Notes under the pieces: model-generated
Told to the model about the DNA's origin: nothing
Databases searched by the model: none
Seen by the model: the letters and a program-made list of their open reading frames with translations, nothing else
Made by a program: the position numbers and the translations under genes
Source: a virus
Direction: 5' to 3' (one strand)
DNA length: 24,323 nucleotides
IMG/VR virus record: IMGVR_UViG_3300035187_002882
Location: 1-24,323 of that record
Part shown: positions 1 to 7,122 of the stretch, piece by piece
Layout of the letters: each line of letters starts with the position of its first letter
Position numbering within the stretch: position 1 is the first letter of the stretch

Positions 1-412
1 CATGATTTAACAAACACGCCAATTGCGTTTCACCATTTCCTCTCATCATATTCTTTTTGTGGTCTGGTGTCAATAGGTCAGCGAAAAGATTTGAAGCTGT
101 AATGATCACGGTCGCGGCTGTGGCTACACCAACAGCAATCCATCTAAATCTAGAAAGATCATTCACTCTATTTTCTATCTTATCTAGATCTGATCTTTGA
201 TTTTTAATTAACTCCAATAGAGCTTCATCAGCCTTCTCAGTTTGATCTAATCTGGCTTCATGTTTTGTCAAGATCATAGAAATATTTTGATTCGCTTCAG
301 ATATTTTAGATACAGCACTTTCTAATTTATAAAGCATTTCTCTAGAAAGCTCTTCATAGATATTAAGCTTTTCCTCAAGAACTGCCAATCTCTCGTCTGA
401 TCTTGGTTGCAT
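1..412 (-). CDS. Coiled-coil, single-membrane-span protein, 3' end cut by window edge
   Basis: The reading frame opens at ATG 412 and stays open to base 1, so about 137 residues are visible and the C-terminus lies outside the window. A GGAG ribosome-binding site sits seven bases before the ATG, inside the end of the upstream gene, which stops four bases away. Residues 5-88 are highly charged with a heptad-like pattern (coiled coil). Residues 90-107 (FRWIAVGVATAATVIITA) form one membrane span, followed by a short charged tail. This layout resembles small phage membrane proteins such as XhlA-type or holin-accessory proteins, but I see no diagnostic motif and assign no function. Confidence is high that it is a gene and low for its role. 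Confidence 0.75.
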   Translation of the reverse strand, partial: MQPRSDERLAVLEEKLNIYEELSREMLYKLESAVSKISEANQNISMILTKHEARLDQTEKADEALLELIKNQRSDLDKIENRVNDLSRFRWIAVGVATAATVIITASNLFADLLTPDHKKNMMRGNGETQLACLLNH

Positions 413-416
413 CTGA

Positions 417-779
417 TTACTCCGCTTTAGGGTTTGCAATATGATGAAGTGCCGCCATTCTTTTATCATAGAAATACTTTATAACTTCATTAGGCTGCAA
501 TCTAGTAATTTTAGCAACAGTAATTGCTTCAGGTCTGTATATTTTTCTTAAAACCAATTTGATTTCAGATACACTTTTTCCATATAAAATAAATTCACTA
601 AAATCAATTTCAATTTTAAATGGAAAGTAACCAACAGACTCTTGAATTGATTCTGATACGGGAGATTTAAACTTTCTCTTTTTCTTTTTCTGTGATGCTA
701 GTTTACCTGGAGGTTCATGAGCTGGAGGCAGTGCAACTTCAGAACCAGTTCCTACAGAATTAGTAATTGCACCATCCAT
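417..779 (-). CDS. Conserved phage protein of unknown function (120 aa)
   Basis: I do not recognise a family. The N-terminal 45 residues are low complexity, rich in Pro, Gly and Ser, and include a basic stretch (KKKKRKFK, residues 31-38). The C-terminal two thirds look folded, with alternating hydrophobic strands and a helix near residues 80-110. The ATG at 779 overlaps the stop of the upstream 122-aa gene by one base (TAATG), which suggests translational coupling. It sits between two other unknown genes downstream of an Ig-domain structural gene, so a late or virion-associated role is possible but only inferred from position. Confidence 0.7.
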   Translation of the reverse strand: MDGAITNSVGTGSEVALPPAHEPPGKLASQKKKKRKFKSPVSESIQESVGYFPFKIEIDFSEFILYGKSVSEIKLVLRKIYRPEAITVAKITRLQPNEVIKYFYDKRMAALHHIANPKAE

Positions 780-1147
780 TAAATCTTCTCCAACTGTTTT
801 TGTGCTTCTATCTCAATTTCTATGTTTGCTAATGTTCCCAAGTCACTTGGATATCTATCTAAAAATAATAAAAATGTCTTTAATAGGCTCCAATGCTTAT
901 ACTCTAACTTGTAGAGTAAAAGAGGTATTGTCGCCTCATTAAAGACATTAAATAAAATGATTAAATGATTTAGTATTAGATGAACTCTTAAAGTTCCAGA
1001 ATTCAAATACTTATTAAATAATCTTTTTAGATACTTAAATCTATTAAGATCTTCCAAGAAATCATCCATAGTAACAGACTGTGGATTATCATAATGTTTA
1101 ATAGCAAACATCATATAGTTGCTTTCATTCAGTTCATTAAATCTCAT
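779..1147 (-). CDS. Conserved phage protein of unknown function (122 aa, helical)
   Basis: This is a mostly helical protein with a central hydrophobic, leucine-rich segment (about residues 52-80, including LILNHLIILFNVF) and a second one near residues 85-95. It has no signal peptide and no clear membrane topology. From memory it resembles a short protein conserved in T4-like marine phages, but I cannot name a characterised family. Two ATAAATA late-type elements lie just upstream (1161-1167 and 1177-1184), so late expression is likely. There is no strong Shine-Dalgarno in front of ATG 1147. Its stop overlaps the start of the next gene by one base. Confidence 0.7.
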   Translation of the reverse strand: MRFNELNESNYMMFAIKHYDNPQSVTMDDFLEDLNRFKYLKRLFNKYLNSGTLRVHLILNHLIILFNVFNEATIPLLLYKLEYKHWSLLKTFLLFLDRYPSDLGTLANIEIEIEAQKQLEKI

Positions 1148-1160
1148 ACCAGTATATTAC

Positions 1161-1167
1161 TATTTAT
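1161..1167 (-). promoter_or_regulatory. T4-type late promoter element (ATAAATA)
   Basis: On the minus strand the sequence AATAAATAG lies 14 bases before the ATG of the 122-aa gene. It matches seven of eight bases of the T4 late consensus TATAAATA. It is the nearer of two such elements in the 35-base gap after the Ig-domain gene. Confidence 0.45.
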
Positions 1168-1176
1168 TTTTTGTTT

Positions 1177-1184
1177 TATTTATC
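1177..1184 (-). promoter_or_regulatory. T4-type late promoter element (GATAAATA) overlapping a stop codon
   Basis: The minus-strand sequence TGATAAATA contains the TGA stop of the Ig-domain gene (1183-1185) fused to an ATAAATA late element. It probably serves the 122-aa gene, alone or together with the element at 1161-1167. Confidence 0.4.
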
Positions 1185-2025
1185 AGGTTCCAAAGGTTAG
1201 CGTTGCAGAACCATTGGAAATAACCTCTTCAGTTCCACCCTCAGATGTAACCTTTACTCTATACTTGTAACCATTAAGTGCAGTATCAGCTAGACCACTG
1301 TATGAAAGTGTAGCTGTAGCCATTCCCGAATATGTAACTCCAGAATCTAAAGATGCAGTAACATTTCTCCAGGTTGTTCCTGAAGCAGTTTGACGCTGCC
1401 ACTGATAGATAAGAGTTCCAGGAGTTCCTGTTGTTGTGGTGGTAAGTGTAAATGTTCCAGCACCACTTGAAGAAGTTGAATTGGCTGGCTGAACACTGAT
1501 AGTAACTGCAGAAGCAACGTCTGCAGCTGGATTATCAGAGTAATCTCCAGCAACTGCTGCAGTTGCTTTGACTACTGCAATACACTCTGATTTGTGTCTG
1601 GTCTTACCAGCAGCATCTGTATATGTCTTATATACCCACCAACCAGGAGAAGTGAGACCTCTGACTCTGTTTTCGTTTAAAGCTACCTCAGTAGTATCGA
1701 CAAAGATTAGTGAACCTACATTAGTATCACCACCTTTTACTACATACTCAGCAACTGCCTTTGGAGCTGTTCTGCGAATCGCATTTGCAGCAGTTACAGT
1801 TCCAGTAGATCCAGCATATGCTTTATGAAGCTCTAAGGAAGTAGCACTTGTGACTTCTCTTACAATATACTGAACACCAGATAGAGCAAGGATGTCTCCA
1901 GGTTCAATATAATCAGCAGTTGCAGTATTAGTGAAACTTCCAGTAGTAGTTACTGTAGCATCTCCGTTAACTACAGCAACGTTTGTTGCTAAAGCTTTAG
2001 CATCGATTTTTCCGAAAATTGCCAT
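1183..2025 (-). CDS. Virion structural protein with a C-terminal Ig-like domain (280 aa)
   Basis: The protein is rich in Thr, Ala, Val and Ser, typical of beta-rich phage decoration or fibre proteins. Residues about 1-165 look like a beta-rich particle-binding part. Residues about 172-280 carry an Ig-like pattern: YQWQ, then a Trp, a TLSYSG strand, and the YKYRVKVTSEGG strand that normally holds the second core position. Ig-like domains of this kind occur on phage surface proteins such as Hoc and tail proteins and are thought to bind carbohydrate or cell surfaces weakly. The gene stands alone between a terminator plus TATAAATA late promoter (upstream) and two late-type elements (downstream), which supports strong late expression. 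Whether it belongs to the capsid, neck or tail cannot be read from the sequence. Confidence 0.75.
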   Translation of the reverse strand: MAIFGKIDAKALATNVAVVNGDATVTTTGSFTNTATADYIEPGDILALSGVQYIVREVTSATSLELHKAYAGSTGTVTAANAIRRTAPKAVAEYVVKGGDTNVGSLIFVDTTEVALNENRVRGLTSPGWWVYKTYTDAAGKTRHKSECIAVVKATAAVAGDYSDNPAADVASAVTISVQPANSTSSSGAGTFTLTTTTTGTPGTLIYQWQRQTASGTTWRNVTASLDSGVTYSGMATATLSYSGLADTALNGYKYRVKVTSEGGTEEVISNGSATLTFGT

Positions 2026-2053
2026 GTTTCTTTTTTAAACAGTTCCTAAAAGA

Positions 2054-2061
2054 TATTTATA
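2054..2061 (-). promoter_or_regulatory. T4-type late promoter, exact TATAAATA
   Basis: The minus strand reads TTTTTATAAATATC, an exact match to the T4 late promoter core, 29 bases before the ATG of the Ig-domain gene. It overlaps the T-run of the terminator at 2061-2089, so read-through transcripts end where late transcripts begin. Confidence 0.7.
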
Positions 2062-2089
2062 AAAACAGGGAGTCAGAGACTCCCTGTTT
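2061..2089 (-). terminator. Rho-independent terminator
   Basis: A 12-bp perfect stem (arms AACAGGGAGTC and GACTCCCTGTT plus one more A-T pair) closes a three-base loop and is followed on the minus strand by five T residues. It lies directly after the stop of the 52-aa gene and ends transcripts of the two small upstream genes. Confidence 0.85.
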
Positions 2090-2246
2090 ACTTTACTTTG
2101 CGAACCAAAGCTCTAAGAAAACTTCTAAGTAATTGAAATATACTATTCGACTTAATCCAAGGTATTAAAGCCAATATCTCTGATATTAGCCATAAGGTAG
2201 CAAAAATAACTGTTACTCCATGAGCAACAACTAGACATGTTATCAC
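2088..2246 (-). CDS. Small membrane protein (52 aa, GTG start)
   Basis: The start is GTG at 2246, overlapping the TGA stop of the 57-aa gene as GTGA. The frame has no internal ATG, so GTG is the only reasonable start. Residues 2-31 are strongly hydrophobic (one long or two short membrane spans, with ends VITCLVVAHG and ILALIPWI), and the tail (residues 32-52, ending in RALVRKVK) is amphipathic and basic. This layout fits a small inner-membrane phage protein. A holin-like role is possible but unproven. The stop lies on the upstream arm of a strong terminator. Support comes from the coupled start and the protein-like composition. Confidence 0.55.
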   Translation of the reverse strand: MITCLVVAHGVTVIFATLWLISEILALIPWIKSNSIFQLLRSFLRALVRKVK

Positions 2247-2416
2247 TTACAATTCTTAAGAAGAGCTGCTCTTACTGAGCTTGCAATAACATCATCGATA
2301 TCATTATCTGTAGTCTTTACATATCTATCAACAAGATCTACCACTAGTCTTTTGGTGTGGCAGGAATTTAAAAAAGCAAATAAAATTGGTCTTACTAATT
2401 CTACAACGTTTGCCAT
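2243..2416 (-). CDS. Small conserved phage protein (57 aa)
   Basis: The ATG at 2416 is preceded by a good Shine-Dalgarno (AAGGAG, six bases upstream). The product starts MANVVELVRPILFAFLNSC and is probably helical, with a hydrophobic first third and an acidic patch (TTDNDIDD, residues 36-43). It contains two cysteines (19 and 56). I recognise it only as the type of short protein often seen in T4-like cyanophages, with no assigned function. It is the first gene of a two-gene unit that starts at a CATAAATA late element (2461-2468) and ends at the terminator at 2061-2089. Confidence 0.7.
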   Translation of the reverse strand: MANVVELVRPILFAFLNSCHTKRLVVDLVDRYVKTTDNDIDDVIASSVRAALLKNCK

Positions 2417-2460
2417 GATTTTCTCCTTAAAGCAAATTTAACTTTGGAGGAACCCCTTTT

Positions 2461-2468
2461 TATTTATG
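2461..2468 (-). promoter_or_regulatory. T4-type late promoter element (CATAAATA) containing a stop codon
   Basis: On the minus strand CATAAATA includes the TAA stop (2464-2466) of the upstream lysine-rich gene. It lies 44 bases before the ATG of the 57-aa gene and matches seven of eight bases of the T4 late consensus. Confidence 0.5.
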
Positions 2469-3231
2469 ATTTTTCGTCTTCTTTCTTGAGCTTAACCTTC
2501 TTTTTCTTTAAAGAAGCATTATGTGCTTTAACATCGGGTCTCCAATCTTCTTCCCCAGGCTCATCTCTATCTTTATAGTGCCCAGAATAAGTTTGATATC
2601 TACCATAATATCTTTCGGAAACTTGTTCTGATTCCTCCGACATACCATGAAGGGTTTTCCCTCTGGTTAGCTTATCAATAGCATGAGCACTTCTTAGGGT
2701 CTTTTCTGCGTAATCAGCACCATCTCTCTTTGGTAATTTAGTTGTGCTGTATTTCGGACCTGTTTTCTTTTCACCTGGCTTACTAGTAGATCTCCACTCT
2801 CTCTCATGCTTTTTTTCTGCTGCTCTTTCTTGTGCAGCTAACTTTCTTAGTTCTTTTCTTTCTTCACTGCTCTCTTCAACATATTCAGTTTCTTCAAAAT
2901 GCTTGCTAGCTGCCTTGACCATATCACGATGTGCTTTGGTCTTTTTCATATCAGCAATAGCCTTTTCATTATTTTTTTGACGCTTGTTCATATCAGTTTC
3001 TAGATATGAATCGTCTTTCTTTGCTTCTTCAATTTTATCATCATGTGTGCTGCAGCCTTCATCTTCCTCCCCCTTTTCCTTTTTCTTGAGGGATGCTTTC
3101 GCTTTGGTTTTCATCTCTTCGATTAAACCTTTAATACTGTCTCTATAAGTTTCTTTCATGAGATCTTCTGTTTTAGGATTTACAACTACACGTTTAAATT
3201 GCTTTCTCTTGGTGCTGTTATTATTCTCCAT
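2464..3231 (-). CDS. Lysine/glutamate-rich low-complexity phage protein (255 aa)
   Basis: I do not recognise a domain. The protein is extremely hydrophilic, with long runs of Lys and Glu, predicted coiled-coil or disordered segments (residues about 25-160) and a basic tail (ASLKKKKVKLKKE). This is the composition of T4 internal head or scaffold-core proteins rather than of an enzyme. The ATG at 3231 is preferred to an upstream TTG at 3237. It overlaps the stop of the 549-aa gene by 11 bases, so the two are probably translated together from the late element at 4899-4905. A prohead-core or internal-protein role is inference. Confidence 0.75.
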   Translation of the reverse strand: MENNNSTKRKQFKRVVVNPKTEDLMKETYRDSIKGLIEEMKTKAKASLKKKEKGEEDEGCSTHDDKIEEAKKDDSYLETDMNKRQKNNEKAIADMKKTKAHRDMVKAASKHFEETEYVEESSEERKELRKLAAQERAAEKKHEREWRSTSKPGEKKTGPKYSTTKLPKRDGADYAEKTLRSAHAIDKLTRGKTLHGMSEESEQVSERYYGRYQTYSGHYKDRDEPGEEDWRPDVKAHNASLKKKKVKLKKEDEKS

Positions 3232-4870
3232 CTTCAATCCCCATTGCTTGACGCCAAGAATATGATTCTCTATTAAGTTGCTTCTTCTCAGAAGGAGTTA
3301 GAGCACCTCTCTGAGCACCTCTTGCTGCTTGCTTTGCTTTTACAGCAGGATCATTTGACTTGTGAGCATAACCATGGAGACCAGGAGATGATGATGTTGT
3401 CTTACGGAAGTCACCTCTTTGCTTTCTCGCAAGTTCTTGTCTCGCCTTTGCCTTCTTATCGTCACCATAGGTTGGTCTGTTCTCAAGTGCAGTTGCTCTA
3501 TCTGCAGACTTACCGCCACCAGTAGACTTAGCAATCTTATTACGAATAGGTGCTTCATCATATCCACGCTTTGCCATTGCAGTTGCTTCATCAATTTCAA
3601 ACTGCTCCTTAGCAATCTCACCCATTGCCTTTTGCTTACGCAGTTTCTTAGGATTCTTGGTTACTGAACCACCATATCCCTCTCCATCATATCCAGTATG
3701 ACCATAATCATCAGCACCTCTAGACCAATTTCTACGAGCTTGATCCATTTCACCTCTTGAACCGTAGCGATTACTTCCACTTGCTAGTCGATTCTGTCTG
3801 CTTGCGTGCTTTTCTGCTTCCTTTACTTTTTTGGTTTTCTCACCCCTTTGTGAATACTCACTTGCAGGTTTACGCATTCTACTAAGAGTCAGTTTACTCA
3901 TTGCAGATCTAGCATTTGGAGTTTGACCATAAGAACCCTCTGCTTCAGCAATTACATCATCATCAATTTCAAACTCTTCTTTGCGAGTTGTCATTGCTTT
4001 AGCAATCGCAGCACGGCGATTCTTTAGATACTTATCGTTCTTATCATTCTTCTTGCCATCATTATCAACGTCGGAATCTTCCTTACCTACAGCATCTAAA
4101 GCTTCTCCAAGCTTTCTACCACCTCTACGAGCAGTTAAGACTGCTGCAATTGCTGCCTTTCTTCTTTCTTCTTTAGTTCTTCCTGCTAGTTGAGCAGACT
4201 TCGAAGATTGGAAATCTTTGATTGCAGTTCCCATATCAGTTTTAGATGTAATCTTTTCATCTAAATGCTCTACTGATTCTTTGGGAACACAGTTGGGAAC
4301 ATCTCTACTACCTTTCTTTTTCATCCCAACCATTTCATATCCTTTCCAGCAAGGATCATCTTGCTTTCCTTTATTTCCAATATATTTTTTCTTTTCATCT
4401 AGCATCTGCTGATGTAGATCTTCAATATCAATTCCTTCCTGAACGCCAATTCCCATTGCTGCCTTGATGCCAAGGTCAGAAGGCTTTCTTGCAGACTTGT
4501 TGCCCTTCTTGTCTGTAATCATATAGCTACCATCAGATCTCTTACTGGTAACTACAACTTGCTGACCATTGTATTGATATACTCTACCAATATTTCTATC
4601 TTCAGTTTCTTCTCTCTTCTTCATCAACTTATCTTTTTCAACTGGAAATCCAGCATAACCTTCCATAGGCTCATCATACTGCTCCACTTCAGAATAAACT
4701 TTTAATGCAGCATCCTTTAATCTCTTTGTTGGAAGAGCTTGATTGTTAGCAATAAACTCAGAAAAGCTGATCTCTTCCATAAGACCAAGCTCAACCTGTC
4801 TGAGAATTTTTGTTTGCTCTTCAATAGAATAGCCAATTAATGAAGAGGCTAGGGAAAGTGAAAGACTCAT
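3221..4870 (-). CDS. Modular lysine-rich phage protein with a calcium-loop-like motif (549 aa)
   Basis: This large hydrophilic protein has several recognisable modules. Residues about 90-140 form a small beta unit (GRVYQYNGQQVVVTSKR onward). Residues 174-197 form a CWKGY...VPNCVP unit with two cysteines. Residues 267-276 read DVDNDGKKND, the DxDxDGxxxD spacing of calcium-binding loops. A repeat follows: KEEFEIDDD at 297-305 and KEQFEIDEA at 421-429. Residues 307-310 read IAEA, which matches the T4 prohead protease cleavage rule (Ile/Leu-x-Glu before Ala). The rest is Arg/Gly/Ser/Lys-rich and probably disordered. A late element lies 29 bases upstream. A virion or prohead-internal role is likely but not proven. 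Confidence 0.75.
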   Translation of the reverse strand: MSLSLSLASSLIGYSIEEQTKILRQVELGLMEEISFSEFIANNQALPTKRLKDAALKVYSEVEQYDEPMEGYAGFPVEKDKLMKKREETEDRNIGRVYQYNGQQVVVTSKRSDGSYMITDKKGNKSARKPSDLGIKAAMGIGVQEGIDIEDLHQQMLDEKKKYIGNKGKQDDPCWKGYEMVGMKKKGSRDVPNCVPKESVEHLDEKITSKTDMGTAIKDFQSSKSAQLAGRTKEERRKAAIAAVLTARRGGRKLGEALDAVGKEDSDVDNDGKKNDKNDKYLKNRRAAIAKAMTTRKEEFEIDDDVIAEAEGSYGQTPNARSAMSKLTLSRMRKPASEYSQRGEKTKKVKEAEKHASRQNRLASGSNRYGSRGEMDQARRNWSRGADDYGHTGYDGEGYGGSVTKNPKKLRKQKAMGEIAKEQFEIDEATAMAKRGYDEAPIRNKIAKSTGGGKSADRATALENRPTYGDDKKAKARQELARKQRGDFRKTTSSSPGLHGYAHKSNDPAVKAKQAARGAQRGALTPSEKKQLNRESYSWRQAMGIEDGE

Positions 4871-4897
4871 TTTTTAGTTTTACCTACTTTTATAATA

Positions 4898-5929
4898 CTA
4901 TTTATTTTTTCTAAACTCTGAGAATTTTACAACAGGTTGCCCTGGTGTCATTTTTTGAACATCCTCTCTATACTTATCGCCTCCAACATACCAATTATTT
5001 CCTGTCGATGATTGATCTGCAGACTCTTTCTTATTTACTTCATTCAATGAAGTAAGCCAAGCTCTATGAGAATTATTATCCTGATCAACAAAAATCAAAT
5101 AGTTGGTTCCTCTGTGTAATACTTCTCCTCTAATTCCAGTATCCATGTGCTCAACAATGGCACCAATCTTATAGATATTTTCTAGAATATAGTGATGGCG
5201 TAGTGTTTCATAATCTAAGCTAGGAGCAATCTCCCATACTTCATGAATTGATTCGACCTTTTTCTTTTTGGCAGCAGGCTTCTTTTTCTCTTCTTTCTTA
5301 GCCATTGCTGCCTGAACATCTTGCATTAATTTTTTCGAATGCTCTGGATCTGTTCCTTTTGGCATCCCAGTATGAAAGCTTTCATGATCATCTTTTTGAG
5401 CATGTAATCTTTGCTTAGATGCAGAAAGTGTTTCAATCGGATCCGTCGATTCTTCATCTCGGGCTCCTGCAGATTGAACATCAATCTTTTTAATATTTGG
5501 ATACTTATCTTTATACTTGTCGAATAAAGATTGGAACTCTTCTACACGATCGTCACCTACTACCATCTTTACATGAGTATGTCCCTCATCGTGTAGACTT
5601 GACATAATATCAAACACATTTCTGTGCTCTCCAGTAGTATCAATTTTATCCGCATGTTTTGGAAACAAATTCTGCATATGCGTAACCTTAGTCTTATGAT
5701 CTAAGGGATTCTTTTTTGCGTCTTGTGATGGGCTAGCATAAACTCTATAGTTCTTACAAGCTTTACCACAAGAATCTAAAAGTTTACCATGACCAGCATG
5801 TGGAGGATTGAATCTTCCAAAGGTAAAAGCAATTTCCTTTTTCTCGGTAGGTTTTTTGGGGGCAGCTTGACCAGTTGTGGCTTTCTTTAAAGTCTCTACT
5901 GCTTCAAGAATAAATTGCCTAAATTTCAT
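4898..5929 (-). CDS. HIGH-motif nucleotidyltransferase (cytidylyltransferase/NMNAT-like), 343 aa
   Basis: Residues 34-50 read AFTFGRFNPPHAGHGKL, the nucleotide-binding signature of the cytidylyltransferase superfamily (HxGH, H44-H47). SASKQR at 169-174 fits the second, C-terminal signature. Family members transfer a nucleotide to a phosphorylated substrate (NMN, phosphopantetheine, glycerol- or choline-phosphate); the substrate here is unknown. A lysine-rich linker (residues 211-226) leads to a C-terminal beta domain (about 250-298). The first ten residues, MKFRQFILEA, resemble the T4 capsid-targeting peptide with a gp21-type site after ILE. ATG 5929 overlaps the stop of the ligase-like gene as ATGA and is preferred to TTG 5938. 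The TAG stop lies at the edge of an ATAAATA late element. Confidence 0.8.
   Translation of the reverse strand: MKFRQFILEAVETLKKATTGQAAPKKPTEKKEIAFTFGRFNPPHAGHGKLLDSCGKACKNYRVYASPSQDAKKNPLDHKTKVTHMQNLFPKHADKIDTTGEHRNVFDIMSSLHDEGHTHVKMVVGDDRVEEFQSLFDKYKDKYPNIKKIDVQSAGARDEESTDPIETLSASKQRLHAQKDDHESFHTGMPKGTDPEHSKKLMQDVQAAMAKKEEKKKPAAKKKKVESIHEVWEIAPSLDYETLRHHYILENIYKIGAIVEHMDTGIRGEVLHRGTNYLIFVDQDNNSHRAWLTSLNEVNKKESADQSSTGNNWYVGGDKYREDVQKMTPGQPVVKFSEFRKNK
4899..4905 (-). promoter_or_regulatory. T4-type late promoter element (ATAAATA) abutting a stop codon
   Basis: The minus strand reads AAAAATAAATAGTA, where the final TAG is the stop codon (4898-4900) of the nucleotidyltransferase gene. It lies 29 bases before the ATG of the 549-aa gene and matches the ATAAATA late core. 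Confidence 0.5.
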
Positions 5930-7122
5930 TTTTTCCAATCCTTAGCTACTGTAAAATTTGCTCTAGAAAATTCAAGTCTGTCTACAAGTTTCATTGCCAT
6001 CCCATCTTTAATTGCAACAAATCCTTCTGGAGAAGTCGCACGGTATCCATTTTCATCCTCTAAAAATGTTCCCACACCTTCAATCTTCTTAAGCTTATTG
6101 ATAAGCTGAATTTTTGCAGCCATCAAATTTTTAAATCCAGATAGTGCTGCAAACATAGTAGATTTATTACTATTTAGAAATTTGAGAGAATCTGCACGTT
6201 TCTTTTCCCACTCTAGTTTAGCTTTTTCTGTTTTCTTTTTGGTGATTTCTGCCTTATATCTTGCCTCAACAAAGGAAGCAAAGCCAGCAGCCATTGCACT
6301 AGAATTACTAGGAATGACTCCCTTTTTAATTACATCGTTGAAGTAAATTTTAAATAAGGCTGCATAGTCAAATGACTTTGTGCCCCCGCCAATAATATCC
6401 AGAAATGGTTTTCCCTGCTTTAAGTTTCTTTCAGCAACAGTAATGCTATTGTTGAGTTTTGCTTTTTCAGTTGTGCTCAAATTAGCTGCACCCCCAACAT
6501 TTTGGAATGTTGCAGAGAATACAGCAACTTTAGAATATCCCTGATATGGAGATACATCAACACCAAACCCAGCATTCATAGTTGCCATACTAGTTCCAGT
6601 ATAGTGAGTATGAAATACAATACCCATTTCACTATTGCCTACTTTTTTACCAAGCTCCGTATTTGCGTCAACACAATAAGTAATTGTGTTTGGTCTAAAT
6701 CTATAGCAATCTTTACCCCCCATCTTTGCTAACGGAGGGGTTTGAGTATATAAAAGATCTCCTTGAATTACTCCTTTAATTCCAAGCTTGGATAAATGTG
6801 CTAAACACATCTTTAATTTATCTTTAATTGGATGATCTCCATACCAAAGATCTATGTCTGCATCATCGTAGCATATCTTCGGTTCAGTTTTTGCAAAAAC
6901 AGATTTCGTGCCAACAAAGAAAAATCCTGTTTCAGGATCAGTTCCACAAAAAATAGCAGGGGCGCCATCCCATTTAACAGTTACTTTCGTTCCTGTTCCA
7001 TTTCCATTTTCAGTAAGCATATCTCGAAGAGACTTTAAAAATGTCAATGCATTCTGAGCACCAGCATATCCATTATTAAAGATGTCATCTTCTAAGTGTT
7101 CTAGGTGAGTGTTTTTTGCCAT
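5926..7122 (-). CDS. Predicted covalent nucleotidyltransferase (DNA/RNA ligase-like), 398 aa
   Basis: The sequence shows ligase-superfamily motifs in order. Motif I is KWDGAPAI (K50, D52, G53; K50 would be the AMP-accepting lysine). A motif III-like strand is FFFVGTKS (67-74). Motif IIIa is VIQGDLLYT (118-126). Motif IV is EGFVAIK (366-372). Motif V is MKLV (377-380). ATP-dependent ligases and capping enzymes use these to form a lysyl-AMP/GMP intermediate. The spacing between IIIa and IV (about 240 residues) is much larger than usual and holds a separate region with a charged coiled coil (about 288-320). I recall no experimental study of this phage family. The ATG at 7122 overlaps the upstream stop (TAATG), and the stop overlaps the HIGH-motif gene (ATGA), so both enzymes are probably made together. 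Confidence 0.65.
   Translation of the reverse strand: MAKNTHLEHLEDDIFNNGYAGAQNALTFLKSLRDMLTENGNGTGTKVTVKWDGAPAIFCGTDPETGFFFVGTKSVFAKTEPKICYDDADIDLWYGDHPIKDKLKMCLAHLSKLGIKGVIQGDLLYTQTPPLAKMGGKDCYRFRPNTITYCVDANTELGKKVGNSEMGIVFHTHYTGTSMATMNAGFGVDVSPYQGYSKVAVFSATFQNVGGAANLSTTEKAKLNNSITVAERNLKQGKPFLDIIGGGTKSFDYAALFKIYFNDVIKKGVIPSNSSAMAAGFASFVEARYKAEITKKKTEKAKLEWEKKRADSLKFLNSNKSTMFAALSGFKNLMAAKIQLINKLKKIEGVGTFLEDENGYRATSPEGFVAIKDGMAMKLVDRLEFSRANFTVAKDWKK

Noticed and set aside
1568-1828. Plus-strand frame of 86 codons opposite the Ig-domain gene
   Set aside because: It is a shadow of the Thr/Ala-rich coding sequence, with no promoter or ribosome-binding site. The minus-strand gene explains the region.
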